A stretch of DNA of 64,000 nt from CAVYUC01 sp963816685 (GTDB taxonomy: Bacteria; Bacteroidota; Bacteroidia; Bacteroidales; Prolixibacteraceae): contig CAWFMB010000008.1 of NCBI GenBank assembly GCA_963816685.1, positions 62,001 to 126,000 on the forward strand, given 5' to 3'. This document shows positions 45,802 through 54,638 of the stretch, piece after piece (within the stretch, counting starts at the first letter, position 1; each line of letters opens with the position of its first letter). The translations under genes were made by a program, and so were the position numbers. The notes under the pieces were generated by a model. It was not told the DNA's origin. It made no database searches and saw nothing but the letters and a program-made list of their open reading frames with translations.

Positions 45802-46428
45802 ATGATAAAGAAGGTTCTGATTATTGAAGAATACCCTATTGTTGCTGAATTATTAAAACAGGTGATCTTTAATACCGGAGCTCAGATTGAATGTTTTACT
45901 GCCACCACCGGAAAAAAAGGACTTAATTTTATTAACCGTCATCATTTCGAAGTTATTATTATAGAAATTAACCCGCCTGACTTAAGTGGAGTAGAATTTT
46001 GCGGTATAGTGAAATTGAAAAATTCAGCTCAGAAAATTCTTGCAGTTATTTCTCCGGCACAACGAATGACAGCAGAACGACTGATTCAAAAAGGTGTTGA
46101 CGGGATAATTCTAAAGACATCGGATTTAAGCATGATTAAAGAAGCTTTCAATGCAGTTTTAACCGGTAACTTTTTTTTGGATAAAGAAGTGAAAGAACTC
46201 ATTTATCCAAATAAATTAATACCAGTTCAGAAACCAGCACTAACAAAACGTGAAACTGAAATACTATCGTTGATTTCAGATGGCCTGACCAATCAGGAAA
46301 TTGCAAGAACCCTGTATATCAGCTGTTCAACGGTTGACAGTCACCGCAAAAACATTCTTCTTAAATTCAATGCAAATAATGCCGCCATGATGATAAAATT
46401 AGCGGTTTCGCAGGGAATTATCAGTTAA
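45802..46428 (+). CDS. NarL-type regulator with a pseudo-receiver domain (Asp to Glu)
   Basis: 208 residues: receiver-like domain (1-120) and a LuxR-type HTH (LTKRETEILSLISDGLTNQE, IARTLYISCSTVDSHRKNIL). The receiver lacks standard chemistry: the acidic pair is Glu9-Glu10 and the phospho-acceptor position is Glu55 (FEVIIIEINPPDLSG) where active receivers have Asp; the conserved Lys is kept in IILKTSDL. Glu can mimic phospho-Asp, so it may be constitutively active. No histidine kinase gene is adjacent. It is divergent from the exported-protein cluster and upstream of GH9, so either may be a target. Confidence 0.85.
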   Translation: MIKKVLIIEEYPIVAELLKQVIFNTGAQIECFTATTGKKGLNFINRHHFEVIIIEINPPDLSGVEFCGIVKLKNSAQKILAVISPAQRMTAERLIQKGVDGIILKTSDLSMIKEAFNAVLTGNFFLDKEVKELIYPNKLIPVQKPALTKRETEILSLISDGLTNQEIARTLYISCSTVDSHRKNILLKFNANNAAMMIKLAVSQGIIS

Positions 46429-46617
46429 TTAAAAATCTTAATGAAGGTACTTCATCTGATAACCTATTGGTAATGGTTTATTTTCAATAATACAATACTA
46501 AAAAAAGGTATTCATGCTTTAAAACTGATTTTTGAATTTTCTTTTTGAATTTTCCACAATTAAAATTTTGCCTATATTCATCCGCTGTAAAATATTTATT
46601 AACCTATATCAACTGCG

Positions 46618-48249
46618 ATGAAAAAAATTATATCGTCATTAATTGCTTTATTTTTAATAATCAGTGCAATAGCGCAAACTCCTGCCGTTCATCTTAATTC
46701 CATCGGCTTTTTACCAAAGCATGGGAAAACAGCTACTATCCCTGAAAAGTGTGAATCTTTTAGAGTTATAGACACAAAGAGCGGGAAAGAAGTTTTTGCA
46801 GGAAAAACAGAAGGACCGAAATTTCAGAAAGATTTGAACCAGAGTGTATGGATAGCTGATTTTTCAAAGTTTAACAAGCCGGGTAAATATTATGTGGAAG
46901 TCCCCGGAGTTGGGAAATCCACCGAATTTGAAGTAGCCGAGGATGTGTACAACTTTGCCACCAAAACAAGTATGCGTGCTTTTTATTTATGGCGTTGCGG
47001 AACTGCGGTGCGCGGTGAATACAATGGGGACACATTCCAAAACGGAATTTGCCATATGGATGATGGTTACGAAGACTATATCGGTAAACCCGGCTCAAAA
47101 AGAGACGGAACCGGTGGCTGGCATGATGCCGGTGACCATGGAAAATATGTAGTAAATGCCGGAGTTTCGCTGGGTGTTTTGTTTATGGCCTGGGACCAGT
47201 TTCAAAAACCATTGGCAAAGATGAATTTTGATTTGCCAGAAACTGCTCCCGGTTATCCTGAATTCCTGAAGGAACTGAAATGGGAAACCGACTGGGTGTT
47301 GAAGATGCAGTATCCTGATGGCTCAGGACGTGTATCGCACAAGCTGACACGCACCAACTTTTCAGGTTTTATTATGCCGGAAGACGATCATGAAAAACGG
47401 TATTTTACCGATTGGAGCTCGGCCGCAACCGCCGATTTCATTGGGATTATGGCCATGGCCTCACGGTATTTCAAACCTTACGATACTGCGTATGCAAAAA
47501 AATGCCTTGATGCCGCCTGGGTAAGCTATCGCTTTTTGCAGGAGAACCCGGAACCCAAGCGTTTTGAACAGGGTGACTTCCGCACAGGTGGTTATCAAAC
47601 CCGCGATAACGACGACCGCCTTTGGGCGGCAGCCGAAATGTGGGAAACCACCGGAAATGCAGATTGCCTGAAGGATTTCGAAAAAAGGGCTGCAGAGATG
47701 GATTTCAAAATAGAAGAAAACTGGGACTGGGGTAATGTTTCCAACCTGGGTATGTATACTTATGCTTTGTCCAAAAAGAGAGGTAAAAACCCGGAGACGG
47801 AGAAAGCAATTCGTAACAATATCCTGGCCGATGCAGATAATCTTGTTACAAAAGCAGAAAACGATGTGTATGGCCGGCCACTGGGATCCCGTTATTACTG
47901 GGGATGCAACGGAACAGTTGCACGTCAGGTGGTGAACCTGCAGGTTGCCAACCGAATTCAGCACAAGGAGGAGTATATCGAAACTGCATTGGGCGCAGTG
48001 AATCATATTTTTGGCAACAATTACTACAATCGTTCGTATGTTACCGGCCTGGGACTGAACCCGCCGATGCATCCGCATGATCGCCGCTCCGGCGCAGACA
48101 ACATAGAAGCGCCATGGCCCGGATATATTGTTGGCGGTGGAGAAAAGGCAACCAACTGGCTGGACGAAGAGGCAAAGTACAACCTTAACGAAGTTTGCAT
48201 CAACTGGCAGTCGGCTTTGGTATATGCACTGGCCGCATTTGCAAATTAA
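46618..48249 (+). CDS. Glycoside hydrolase family 9 (cellulase-type) enzyme
   Basis: 543 residues: signal peptide (KKIISSLIALFLIISAIAQ), an N-terminal CelD-type Ig-like domain (about 22-108) and a GH9 (alpha/alpha)6 barrel. The nucleophilic-water Asp lies in GGWHDAGDHGKYVVNAG (WHDAGD 168-173), NPPMHPHDRRSG is the second motif, and the general acid Glu is near 525 in NEVCINWQSALVYAL. It should act on beta-1,4-glucans or related glycans outside or in the periplasm. No T9SS domain and no susC/D nearby. It has its own terminator. Confidence 0.93.
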   Translation: MKKIISSLIALFLIISAIAQTPAVHLNSIGFLPKHGKTATIPEKCESFRVIDTKSGKEVFAGKTEGPKFQKDLNQSVWIADFSKFNKPGKYYVEVPGVGKSTEFEVAEDVYNFATKTSMRAFYLWRCGTAVRGEYNGDTFQNGICHMDDGYEDYIGKPGSKRDGTGGWHDAGDHGKYVVNAGVSLGVLFMAWDQFQKPLAKMNFDLPETAPGYPEFLKELKWETDWVLKMQYPDGSGRVSHKLTRTNFSGFIMPEDDHEKRYFTDWSSAATADFIGIMAMASRYFKPYDTAYAKKCLDAAWVSYRFLQENPEPKRFEQGDFRTGGYQTRDNDDRLWAAAEMWETTGNADCLKDFEKRAAEMDFKIEENWDWGNVSNLGMYTYALSKKRGKNPETEKAIRNNILADADNLVTKAENDVYGRPLGSRYYWGCNGTVARQVVNLQVANRIQHKEEYIETALGAVNHIFGNNYYNRSYVTGLGLNPPMHPHDRRSGADNIEAPWPGYIVGGGEKATNWLDEEAKYNLNEVCINWQSALVYALAAFAN

Positions 48250-48286
48250 CGACATAACGTAACTGATTTCGCAGTACTACCCATTC

Positions 48287-48335
48287 CTAAAGATTTAGTT
48301 AAGCTGTTTAATTTAAATCTTTAGGATTTTTTTTT
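48287..48335 (+). terminator. Rho-independent terminator after the GH9 gene
   Basis: CTAAAGATTTA / TAAATCTTTAG, an 11-bp perfect stem with a 16-base loop, then GATTTTTTTTT. Confidence 0.85.
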
Positions 48336-48425
48336 GCCGGAATGCAACATAAAACAGTTCTTCCGACTGCTTAATGAACCAAAACCTGTTTAATTGGTTT
48401 CTCTAACAAACCAAAAGTTACTTAA

Positions 48426-49091
48426 ATGGCAGACAAACTATCCGATCCCATCGGACGATTAATGGGACTCCGTTATAAATCGCATCCCTGGCATGGTGTT
48501 TTTATTGGGAAAAATGCACCCGAAGAAGTCACTGCTTTTATTGAAGTAGTTTCCACCGATACAGTAAAATACGAAATCGATAAAGAAAGCGGATATTTGA
48601 GAATCGACCGGCCGCAAAAGTTTTCGAATGTGGTACCTGCACTTTACGGATTTATTCCTCAAACCTTTTGTGGCGATAAAGTTGGTGAATTCTGTAACGA
48701 AAAAACAGGCCGTAAGAACATTAAGGGCGATGGCGATCCTATTGATATTTGCGTTCTTACAGAGAAAACACTGGCACATGGAGATTTACTTGTAAATGCC
48801 CGTCCCATTGGCGGATTCCGGATGATTGACGGTAATCAGGCCGATGACAAAATTATTGCAGTTCTTTTAAATGATACAGTTTATGGTCATTTCCGAAACT
48901 TCGATGAGGTACCGGGAATAGTAATCCAACGGCTTGAGCATTATTTCTTAACTTATAAAGATATGCCGGGACAGGACAGTAATACCGAAATTGCCGCCAC
49001 TTATGGTTACGATGAAGCATATGAAGTGATTAAACGTTCAATGGAGGATTACAATCTTAAATTCGATAATCTTGGAAAATTACTTTCGTAG
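48426..49091 (+). CDS. ppa: Inorganic pyrophosphatase (family I)
   Basis: 221-residue soluble pyrophosphatase. It has DGDPIDICVLTE with the metal-binding aspartates, YGFIPQTFCGDKVGEFC and RPIGGFRMIDGNQADDKIIAV. Slightly longer than classical family I enzymes because of an N-terminal extension, as is common in Bacteroidota. It drives biosynthetic reactions by removing PPi. It stands alone between two terminators. Confidence 0.93.
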   Translation: MADKLSDPIGRLMGLRYKSHPWHGVFIGKNAPEEVTAFIEVVSTDTVKYEIDKESGYLRIDRPQKFSNVVPALYGFIPQTFCGDKVGEFCNEKTGRKNIKGDGDPIDICVLTEKTLAHGDLLVNARPIGGFRMIDGNQADDKIIAVLLNDTVYGHFRNFDEVPGIVIQRLEHYFLTYKDMPGQDSNTEIAATYGYDEAYEVIKRSMEDYNLKFDNLGKLLS

Positions 49092-49124
49092 CAAGCTGTT
49101 CATAATTTATAAAAACTTAAATTT

Positions 49125-49164
49125 GGTAACAATTGCATTGCTCCGATGAAATTGTTACCTTTTC
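49125..49164 (+). terminator. Rho-independent terminator after ppa
   Basis: GGTAACAATT / AATTGTTACC, a 10-bp perfect stem with a 15-base loop, then TTTTCTT. Confidence 0.85.
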
Positions 49165-49181
49165 TTCGTTAAAAGTAAATT

Positions 49182-50498
49182 ATGCCCATTGTCTTGGTTG
49201 CTGCCGGAATAGTTTTTTTGATTGTCCTCATTACTGTTTTTAAGGTTGACGCTTTCCTTTCGTTTATTATTACAAGTCTTGTAACCGGATTGATGCTGGG
49301 GATGCCGCTCAAAGATTTATCCACCTCCATTCAGCATGGTATTGGAAATACACTTGGATTTCTTGCAATTATTCTTGGATTCGGGGCGATGCTCGGGAAA
49401 ATGGTAGCCACAAGTGGTGCGGCACATCAAATATCATTAGGATTAATATCTGTTTTTGGGAAAGAAAGACTTAGGCTGGCATTAATGGTTGCCGGGTTTA
49501 TTGTGGGTGTTCCGCTTTTTTTTGGAGTAGGATTTATCATCCTGATTCCGCTTGTATTTACTATTGCCGCAACTGCCAGATTGCCTCTTGTTTATGTTGG
49601 ATTGCCTCTTGTTGCTGCACTGTCGGTAACTCATGGTCTTTTGCCTCCGCATCCGGCACCGGTAGCACTTATTGGCATTTTCAGTGCCGATATGGGAAAA
49701 ACATTATTTTATGGATTTGTCATTGCAGTTCCTGTGATTTGGATTTCCGGACTTCTATTTTCCCGCACATTAAAAAAATATAATCCCAAACCCCTGGAGG
49801 TATTTTACAGTGCTGAACAAGGGAAGCAGGAAAATATGCCCGGATTGGCGGAGAGTATCCTGGTGGCCTTATCTCCGGTATTATTACTGATCATAGCATC
49901 GGGTTTGCAATATCTTGTGGATGAAAATACATTAGCTTACGGAATTATACTCTTTTTTGGAGATCCGGTTGTAGTCATGTTGATTTCTGTCCTGCTTGCA
50001 GTTTATTTTCTTGGATTAAAAAGAGGCATGAAAACCTCAGCTGTTATGCAGAATCTTGGCAGCTCTGTAAAAGACATTGCATTGATTATGCTTGTAATTG
50101 GAGGTGCAGGAGCTTTAAATCAGATATTATCCGACAGCGGAGTAAACGAATACATTGCACAAAGTCTTCAGGGTATCGAAATCTCAGCGCTTTTACTTGG
50201 CTGGATAATTGCAGCTTTGGTGCGTATTTCCGTTGGGTCAGCAACAGTTTCTGCTATGACATCGGCAGGAATACTCGCCCCGTTTGCACAGCAACAGGGA
50301 ATTGATCCGAATCTGATGGTTTTGAGCATTGGAGCCGGTAGCTTGATTCTCGGGCATGTGAATGATTCGGGATTCTGGCTGTTTAAGGAATATTTCAACC
50401 TTTCAGTGAAAGATACATTCAAAACCTGGTCGGTTATGGAAACCATAATTTCGGTTCTTGGACTGGCAGGTGTTTTAATCATTAATATATTTATTTAA
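49182..50498 (+). CDS. GntP family permease
   Basis: 438-residue membrane transporter of the gluconate:H+ symporter (GntP) family with about 12 hydrophobic segments. Landmarks: GIGNTLGFLAIILGFGAMLGK, GVPLFFGVGFIILIPL, THGLLPPHPAPVALIGIF and GHVNDSGFWLFKEYF. GntP members carry gluconate, other sugar acids or hydroxy/amino acids. Its operon partners (RidA, D-threonine aldolase-like enzyme, M19 dipeptidase) suggest a D-amino or hydroxy acid substrate rather than gluconate, but this is inference. Confidence 0.9.
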   Translation: MPIVLVAAGIVFLIVLITVFKVDAFLSFIITSLVTGLMLGMPLKDLSTSIQHGIGNTLGFLAIILGFGAMLGKMVATSGAAHQISLGLISVFGKERLRLALMVAGFIVGVPLFFGVGFIILIPLVFTIAATARLPLVYVGLPLVAALSVTHGLLPPHPAPVALIGIFSADMGKTLFYGFVIAVPVIWISGLLFSRTLKKYNPKPLEVFYSAEQGKQENMPGLAESILVALSPVLLLIIASGLQYLVDENTLAYGIILFFGDPVVVMLISVLLAVYFLGLKRGMKTSAVMQNLGSSVKDIALIMLVIGGAGALNQILSDSGVNEYIAQSLQGIEISALLLGWIIAALVRISVGSATVSAMTSAGILAPFAQQQGIDPNLMVLSIGAGSLILGHVNDSGFWLFKEYFNLSVKDTFKTWSVMETIISVLGLAGVLIINIFI

Positions 50499-50503
50499 GG
50501 AAT

Positions 50504-50971
50504 ATGTCAAACGCAGATAAAAAATCAGGGCAAACGGGGATTGAACTTCCTCCTGCTCCCTCTCCAAAAGGAGTTTACAAACCACTGCTGATCGATGGAA
50601 AGAACGTTTATGTTTCAGGGCATGGCCCGGTAAAAAATGATGGCACTCTAATTAAAGGAAGGATTGGAGAAACGATGGATATGGAAGCCGGTAAACTGGC
50701 AGCGAGGCAGGTAGGTTTAACCATATTGTCAACACTTAAAACCAATCTGGGAAGTTTGGACCGGATTAAACGGGTAATCAAAGTTTTGGGTATGGTGAAC
50801 TGCACTTCCGATTTTGAAAAACATCCGTATGTGATTAATGGGTGCAGTGAACTTTTCGCAGAAGTTTTTGGACCTGAAAATGGAATTGGAGTGAGAAGTG
50901 CTGTCGGAATGGGAAGTCTGCCTGAGAATATTCCTGTTGAAATTGAAGCACTTTTTGAACTTGCTGATTAA
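50504..50971 (+). CDS. RidA family protein
   Basis: 155-residue Rid/YjgF/YER057c protein. It has GVYKPLLIDGKNVYVSGHGP, an R-type position in IGVRSAVGMGSLPENIPVEIE and the ending EIEALFELAD. The longer length puts it in the YjgH/Rid4-7-like subgroups rather than canonical RidA, and the Arg in GVRSAVG corresponds to the catalytic Arg of active deaminases. It would hydrolyse reactive enamine/imine products of the adjacent PLP enzyme. It starts 5 bases after the permease stop. Confidence 0.87.
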   Translation: MSNADKKSGQTGIELPPAPSPKGVYKPLLIDGKNVYVSGHGPVKNDGTLIKGRIGETMDMEAGKLAARQVGLTILSTLKTNLGSLDRIKRVIKVLGMVNCTSDFEKHPYVINGCSELFAEVFGPENGIGVRSAVGMGSLPENIPVEIEALFELAD

Positions 50972-50972
50972 T

Positions 50973-52094
50973 ATGTTTAAGTCTATGGGCAACCAGTGGT
51001 TTGAAGTTGAAGATTTATCAAAAATCCATTCTCCTGCATTGTTGATATATCCGGAAAGGATCAGGGAAAACATCCGGCGAATGATTGCTGTTACCGGTGA
51101 TGTTAACTGGTTAATGCCCCACGTTAAAACCCATAAAATAAAAGAAGTTGCTGAAATGCAGATTCAGCAGGGTATTCAAAAGTTTAAATGTGCTACCATT
51201 GCTGAAGCTGAAATGCTGGGTTTGGCAGGTGCAGGAGAAGTTTTGATTGCTTACCAGCCGGTTGGCCCCAATTGTTACCGGATCAAGGAACTTTGCCTCA
51301 AGTATCCCAAAACGCATTTCTCAGTGATTGTCGATGATAAGGAATCTCTTTCCTGTTTTTCAGAAGCAATAAACAGTTTAAATATAAAACCGGGCATATA
51401 TATCGATCTGAATGTTGGTATGAACCGCACCGGAATTCTGCCGGACAGGGATGCTGAAAACCTCTTCGATTATGGACTTTCTCTCAGAAATATTAAAATG
51501 CTTGGATTTCATGCATACGACGGGCAAATACATGATTCTGATTTGGGTGAACGGGAAGAAAAGTGCCAAAAAGCTTTTCAGAAAGTGCATGCTCTCAGAA
51601 AGAAACTGGAGAAGAAATATAACTTGAATCTAAACCTTGTTGCAGGAGGAACCCCGACTTTCCGGATTCATGCAAAAAACCGGGAATCCATTTGCAGCCC
51701 GGGAACCAGCATTTTCTGGGATTACGGATATCAGGAAGCATTTCCTGATTTGAATTTTCTGCCTGCGGCCTTATTGTTTACACGTATTATTTCAAAACCT
51801 GCCGAAAATTTGCTTTGCCTGGATTTAGGTTATAAATCGGTATCATCCGAAAATCCGTTACCACGGGTTAAATTTCTGAATCATCCGGGGGCAATTCCTG
51901 TATCACAGAGCGAAGAACATCTTGTAGCAGAAGTAGCAAACAGCGCTGAATATAAAATCGGTGATGCTTTTTATGCCATTCCAAAACACATTTGTCCAAC
52001 GGTGGCTTTATACGATAACGCTGAAGTTATCAGAGATAAGAAGATTGCCGGACAATGGAAGATTATTGCCCGAAGCCGTAATATTTCAATTTAA
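50973..52094 (+). CDS. D-threonine aldolase-like PLP enzyme (alanine racemase fold)
   Basis: 373 residues from ATG 50973, 1 base after the ridA-like stop (a frame from 50898 would overlap it). PLP-dependent D-TA family: the PLP lysine is in LMPHVKTHKIKEVAEMQ, followed by FKCATIAEAEMLG, IDLNVGMNRTGI, HAYDGQIHDSD and the C-terminal metal-binding region with HICPTVALYD. Such enzymes cleave D-threonine or dehydrate D-3-hydroxyaspartate or D-serine; the exact substrate is open. The product imine would be handled by the RidA-like protein next door. Confidence 0.87.
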   Translation: MFKSMGNQWFEVEDLSKIHSPALLIYPERIRENIRRMIAVTGDVNWLMPHVKTHKIKEVAEMQIQQGIQKFKCATIAEAEMLGLAGAGEVLIAYQPVGPNCYRIKELCLKYPKTHFSVIVDDKESLSCFSEAINSLNIKPGIYIDLNVGMNRTGILPDRDAENLFDYGLSLRNIKMLGFHAYDGQIHDSDLGEREEKCQKAFQKVHALRKKLEKKYNLNLNLVAGGTPTFRIHAKNRESICSPGTSIFWDYGYQEAFPDLNFLPAALLFTRIISKPAENLLCLDLGYKSVSSENPLPRVKFLNHPGAIPVSQSEEHLVAEVANSAEYKIGDAFYAIPKHICPTVALYDNAEVIRDKKIAGQWKIIARSRNISI

Positions 52095-52100
52095 TAAATC

Positions 52101-53174
52101 ATGAATATTATCTTTGACGCACACCTTGACCTGAGTATGAATGCCCTCGAATGGAATCGCGATTTACGTATGCCTGTAAAAACAATTCGCGATATGGAAA
52201 AAGGAATGAACGATAAACCCGACCGGTGGAAGGGAACGGTAGCTTTTCCTGAAATGCGGGAAGGGAAAATTGGTATTGTTGTCGCTACACAAATTGCAAG
52301 ATATGTTAAATCCGGAAGCAAAATTCCAGGGTGGCATTCGCAGGAACAGGCATGGGCGCAAACTCAGGGACAACTTGAATGGTATAAAACCATGGAAGAA
52401 GCAGGTGAAATGATTCAGATTACAGATGAGAAAGGTCTGGATAAACAGCTTGAGTTATGGTCACAACACAAGAATCAGGATAAAAAGCCAATCGGATATA
52501 TTTTGAGTCTGGAAGGCGCTGATTCAATTGTTTCCATGAAACATCTTGAGCGTTCATATGAATCGGGACTTCGGGCGGTTGGCCCGGCGCATTACGGGCC
52601 TGGAATTTATGCCAACGGCACCGATTCAACCGGACATTTAAATGAAAAAGGAAAAGAACTGCTGAAAGTAATGGAGCAATTAAATATCATTCTAGATGTT
52701 ACCCATTTAAATGATGATGCATTTTGGGATGCACTGAAAATTTTTAACGGTCCTGTTTGGGCAAGCCATCAAAATTGCCGTGCTTTGGTTGACCACAACC
52801 GCCAGTTTAGTGATGAGCAAATTAAGGTTTTAATTGAACGTGGTGCGGTTTTGGGCTCAGCATTCGATAACTGGATGTTGGCTCCGAACTGGGTGCGGGG
52901 AAAATCAACACCTGAAAGCGAAAATATCAATATGCAAAAAGTAGTTGAACATATCGATCATGTGTGCCAGCTTTCAGGAAATTCGCTTCATTCAGGCATC
53001 GGTTCTGATTTGGATGGTGCCTTCGGGAAAGAACAGAGTCCGTATGATTTGGAAACCATTGCTGATTTGCAAAAATTCCCTGAGCTTTTAAAAGACAAAG
53101 GCTATTCTCAGGAAGATATTGACAACATTATGCACATGAATTTTATTCGCTTTCTGAAAAAGACCTGGTCGTAG
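52101..53174 (+). CDS. Membrane dipeptidase family (M19) peptidase
   Basis: 357 residues of peptidase family M19 (renal dipeptidase type), a zinc amidohydrolase. Metal ligands: HLD in FDAHLDLSMNA, the bridging Glu in ILSLEGADSI, LDVTHLNDDAFWD, and WASHQNCRALVDHNRQFSDE; then SGIGSDLDGAFGKEQ. No signal peptide. M19 enzymes accept D-residues at the C-terminal position of dipeptides, which fits release of D-amino acids for the D-TA enzyme. It starts 6 bases after that gene and ends the operon. Confidence 0.88.
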   Translation: MNIIFDAHLDLSMNALEWNRDLRMPVKTIRDMEKGMNDKPDRWKGTVAFPEMREGKIGIVVATQIARYVKSGSKIPGWHSQEQAWAQTQGQLEWYKTMEEAGEMIQITDEKGLDKQLELWSQHKNQDKKPIGYILSLEGADSIVSMKHLERSYESGLRAVGPAHYGPGIYANGTDSTGHLNEKGKELLKVMEQLNIILDVTHLNDDAFWDALKIFNGPVWASHQNCRALVDHNRQFSDEQIKVLIERGAVLGSAFDNWMLAPNWVRGKSTPESENINMQKVVEHIDHVCQLSGNSLHSGIGSDLDGAFGKEQSPYDLETIADLQKFPELLKDKGYSQEDIDNIMHMNFIRFLKKTWS

Positions 53175-53260
53175 TTTTACTAAAATGCAAAATCTGCTCT
53201 TTGTATCGGGGAAAATTACATTTCCTGTCCTGATACACTTAATAAGGCTAAAAGAAATCT

Positions 53261-53755
53261 TTATTTACGTTCCATGTTCATGTAGGAATAAACGAATCCG
53301 TTTTCGCGATCGAAAAAATCCTCCCGTGAATTGTGAATCCATTCATCAAAATTGATTTCAGGAAAATAAACATCCGCATCGAAAGGTTTATGTACCAGTG
53401 TCAGGTAAAGTTTTTTGGCCAGCGGATAAAACTGGCGGTACACCATTCCGCCGCCAATGACAAATGCCTCGTCCTCATTTTTTACCTTCTCTATTGCTTC
53501 ATCTATGGAATAAACGATTTCGCAACCCGGAAAATTATCATCCTTTTTATCGGTGATGACAATGTGACGCCGGTTGGGTAACGGCCATTTTGGCAATGAC
53601 AACAAGGTGTTTCGTCCCATTATCAGACAATGGCCCGTTGTTATTTCCTTAAAATGATTGAGATCGTTTGGCAGGTGAAACAGAAGGTCGTTGTTTTTTC
53701 CAATCCCGAAATTTTCGGCAATGGCAACGATGATTGAGATGTTTTTATGAATCAT
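53261..53755 (-). CDS. folA: Dihydrofolate reductase
   Basis: 164-residue DHFR. Landmarks: IVAIAENFGIGKNNDLLFHLP (catalytic Asp replaced by N-D pair; the active-site acid is in this loop), HFKEITTGHCLIMGRNTLLSL, VIGGGMVYRQFYPLAKKLYLT and the end GFVYSYMNMERK. It regenerates tetrahydrofolate for thyA, whose gene ends 10 bases upstream in the same transcript. Confidence 0.93.
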   Translation of the reverse strand: MIHKNISIIVAIAENFGIGKNNDLLFHLPNDLNHFKEITTGHCLIMGRNTLLSLPKWPLPNRRHIVITDKKDDNFPGCEIVYSIDEAIEKVKNEDEAFVIGGGMVYRQFYPLAKKLYLTLVHKPFDADVYFPEINFDEWIHNSREDFFDRENGFVYSYMNMERK

Positions 53756-53765
53756 AAGTTTAAGT

Positions 53766-54560
53766 TTATATCGCCACTTTCCCTTTTATATGCGGATGTG
53801 CCTGGTAGTTTACCAGTTCAAAATCCTCAAATTTAAAATCGAAAATACTTTTCACATCCGGATTGATTTTCATGGTTGGCAGCGGATAGGGCTCCCGGGC
53901 AAGCTGCAGCTTAACCTGTTCGATATGATTGGAATAGATGTGCACATCGCCAAAGGTATGGACAAAATCGCCCGGTTGTAAATTGGTGACCTGAGCCATC
54001 ATCAGCGTTAACAAAGCGTATGATGCAATATTGAACGGCACGCCTAAAAAAACATCAGCGCTACGCTGGTACAACTGGCATGAAAGTTTACCTCCGGCTA
54101 CATAAAACTGGAACATAACATGGCAGGGTGGCAGGTTCATTTTATCGAGTTCACCCACATTCCATGCGCTGACAAGGTGCCGCCGCGAATCGGGATTATT
54201 TTTAATGGAATCGGTTACATTTCTGATTTGGTCAATGTGCTTTCCGTCGGGTGCAGGCCAGCTTCGCCATTGATAACCGTATATATGGCCAAGTTCGCCA
54301 TTTTCATCGGCCCATTCATTCCAGATACGCACCCCGTTTTCCTGCAGATATTTCACGTTGGTATCGCCGGCAAGAAACCAGAGTAATTCATGAATTATTG
54401 ATTTAAGATGTAACTTTTTTGTTGTAATTACCGGAAAACCTTCACTTAAATCGAAACGCATCTGGTGCCCAAACCGGCTAATGGTACCGGTTCCTGTGCG
54501 ATCCTTTTTTTCTTTCCCTTCCTTTAATATTATTTCCAGGAGGTTTAAATACTGCTTCAT
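53766..54560 (-). CDS. thyA: Thymidylate synthase
   Basis: 264 residues, the classical folate-dependent dTMP synthase. Active-site Cys in LPPCHVMFQFYV, RRHLVSAWNVGELDKM, the dUMP-binding QRSADVFLGVPFNIASYALL and the C-terminal HPHIKGKVAI. Length equals the E. coli enzyme. It is cotranscribed with folA, a standard pairing, and has a promoter candidate just upstream. Confidence 0.97.
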   Translation of the reverse strand: MKQYLNLLEIILKEGKEKKDRTGTGTISRFGHQMRFDLSEGFPVITTKKLHLKSIIHELLWFLAGDTNVKYLQENGVRIWNEWADENGELGHIYGYQWRSWPAPDGKHIDQIRNVTDSIKNNPDSRRHLVSAWNVGELDKMNLPPCHVMFQFYVAGGKLSCQLYQRSADVFLGVPFNIASYALLTLMMAQVTNLQPGDFVHTFGDVHIYSNHIEQVKLQLAREPYPLPTMKINPDVKSIFDFKFEDFELVNYQAHPHIKGKVAI

Positions 54561-54577
54561 AATTCCTACGTTTCCTG

Positions 54578-54609
54578 CAAAAATAGAACTTTAAACGGGG
54601 TGGATTCAA
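54578..54609 (-). promoter_or_regulatory. Candidate thyA-folA promoter
   Basis: On the minus strand TTG (54607-54609), a 21-base gap and TATTTTTG (54578-54585), 17 bases before the thyA ATG. The boxes fit the Bacteroidota -33/-7 pattern. Confidence 0.5.
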
Positions 54610-54638
54610 TTTTAATGATTTAAAATATCCACAATGAT

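Noticed and set aside
33409..46428. Polysaccharide utilisation locus
   Set aside because: No SusC/SusD pair, SusE-like lipoprotein or hybrid two-component regulator is present; only isolated secreted enzymes are seen.
50898..52094. D-TA gene start at 50898
   Set aside because: It would overlap 25 codons of the RidA-like gene; ATG 50973 follows that stop by one base and fits family length.
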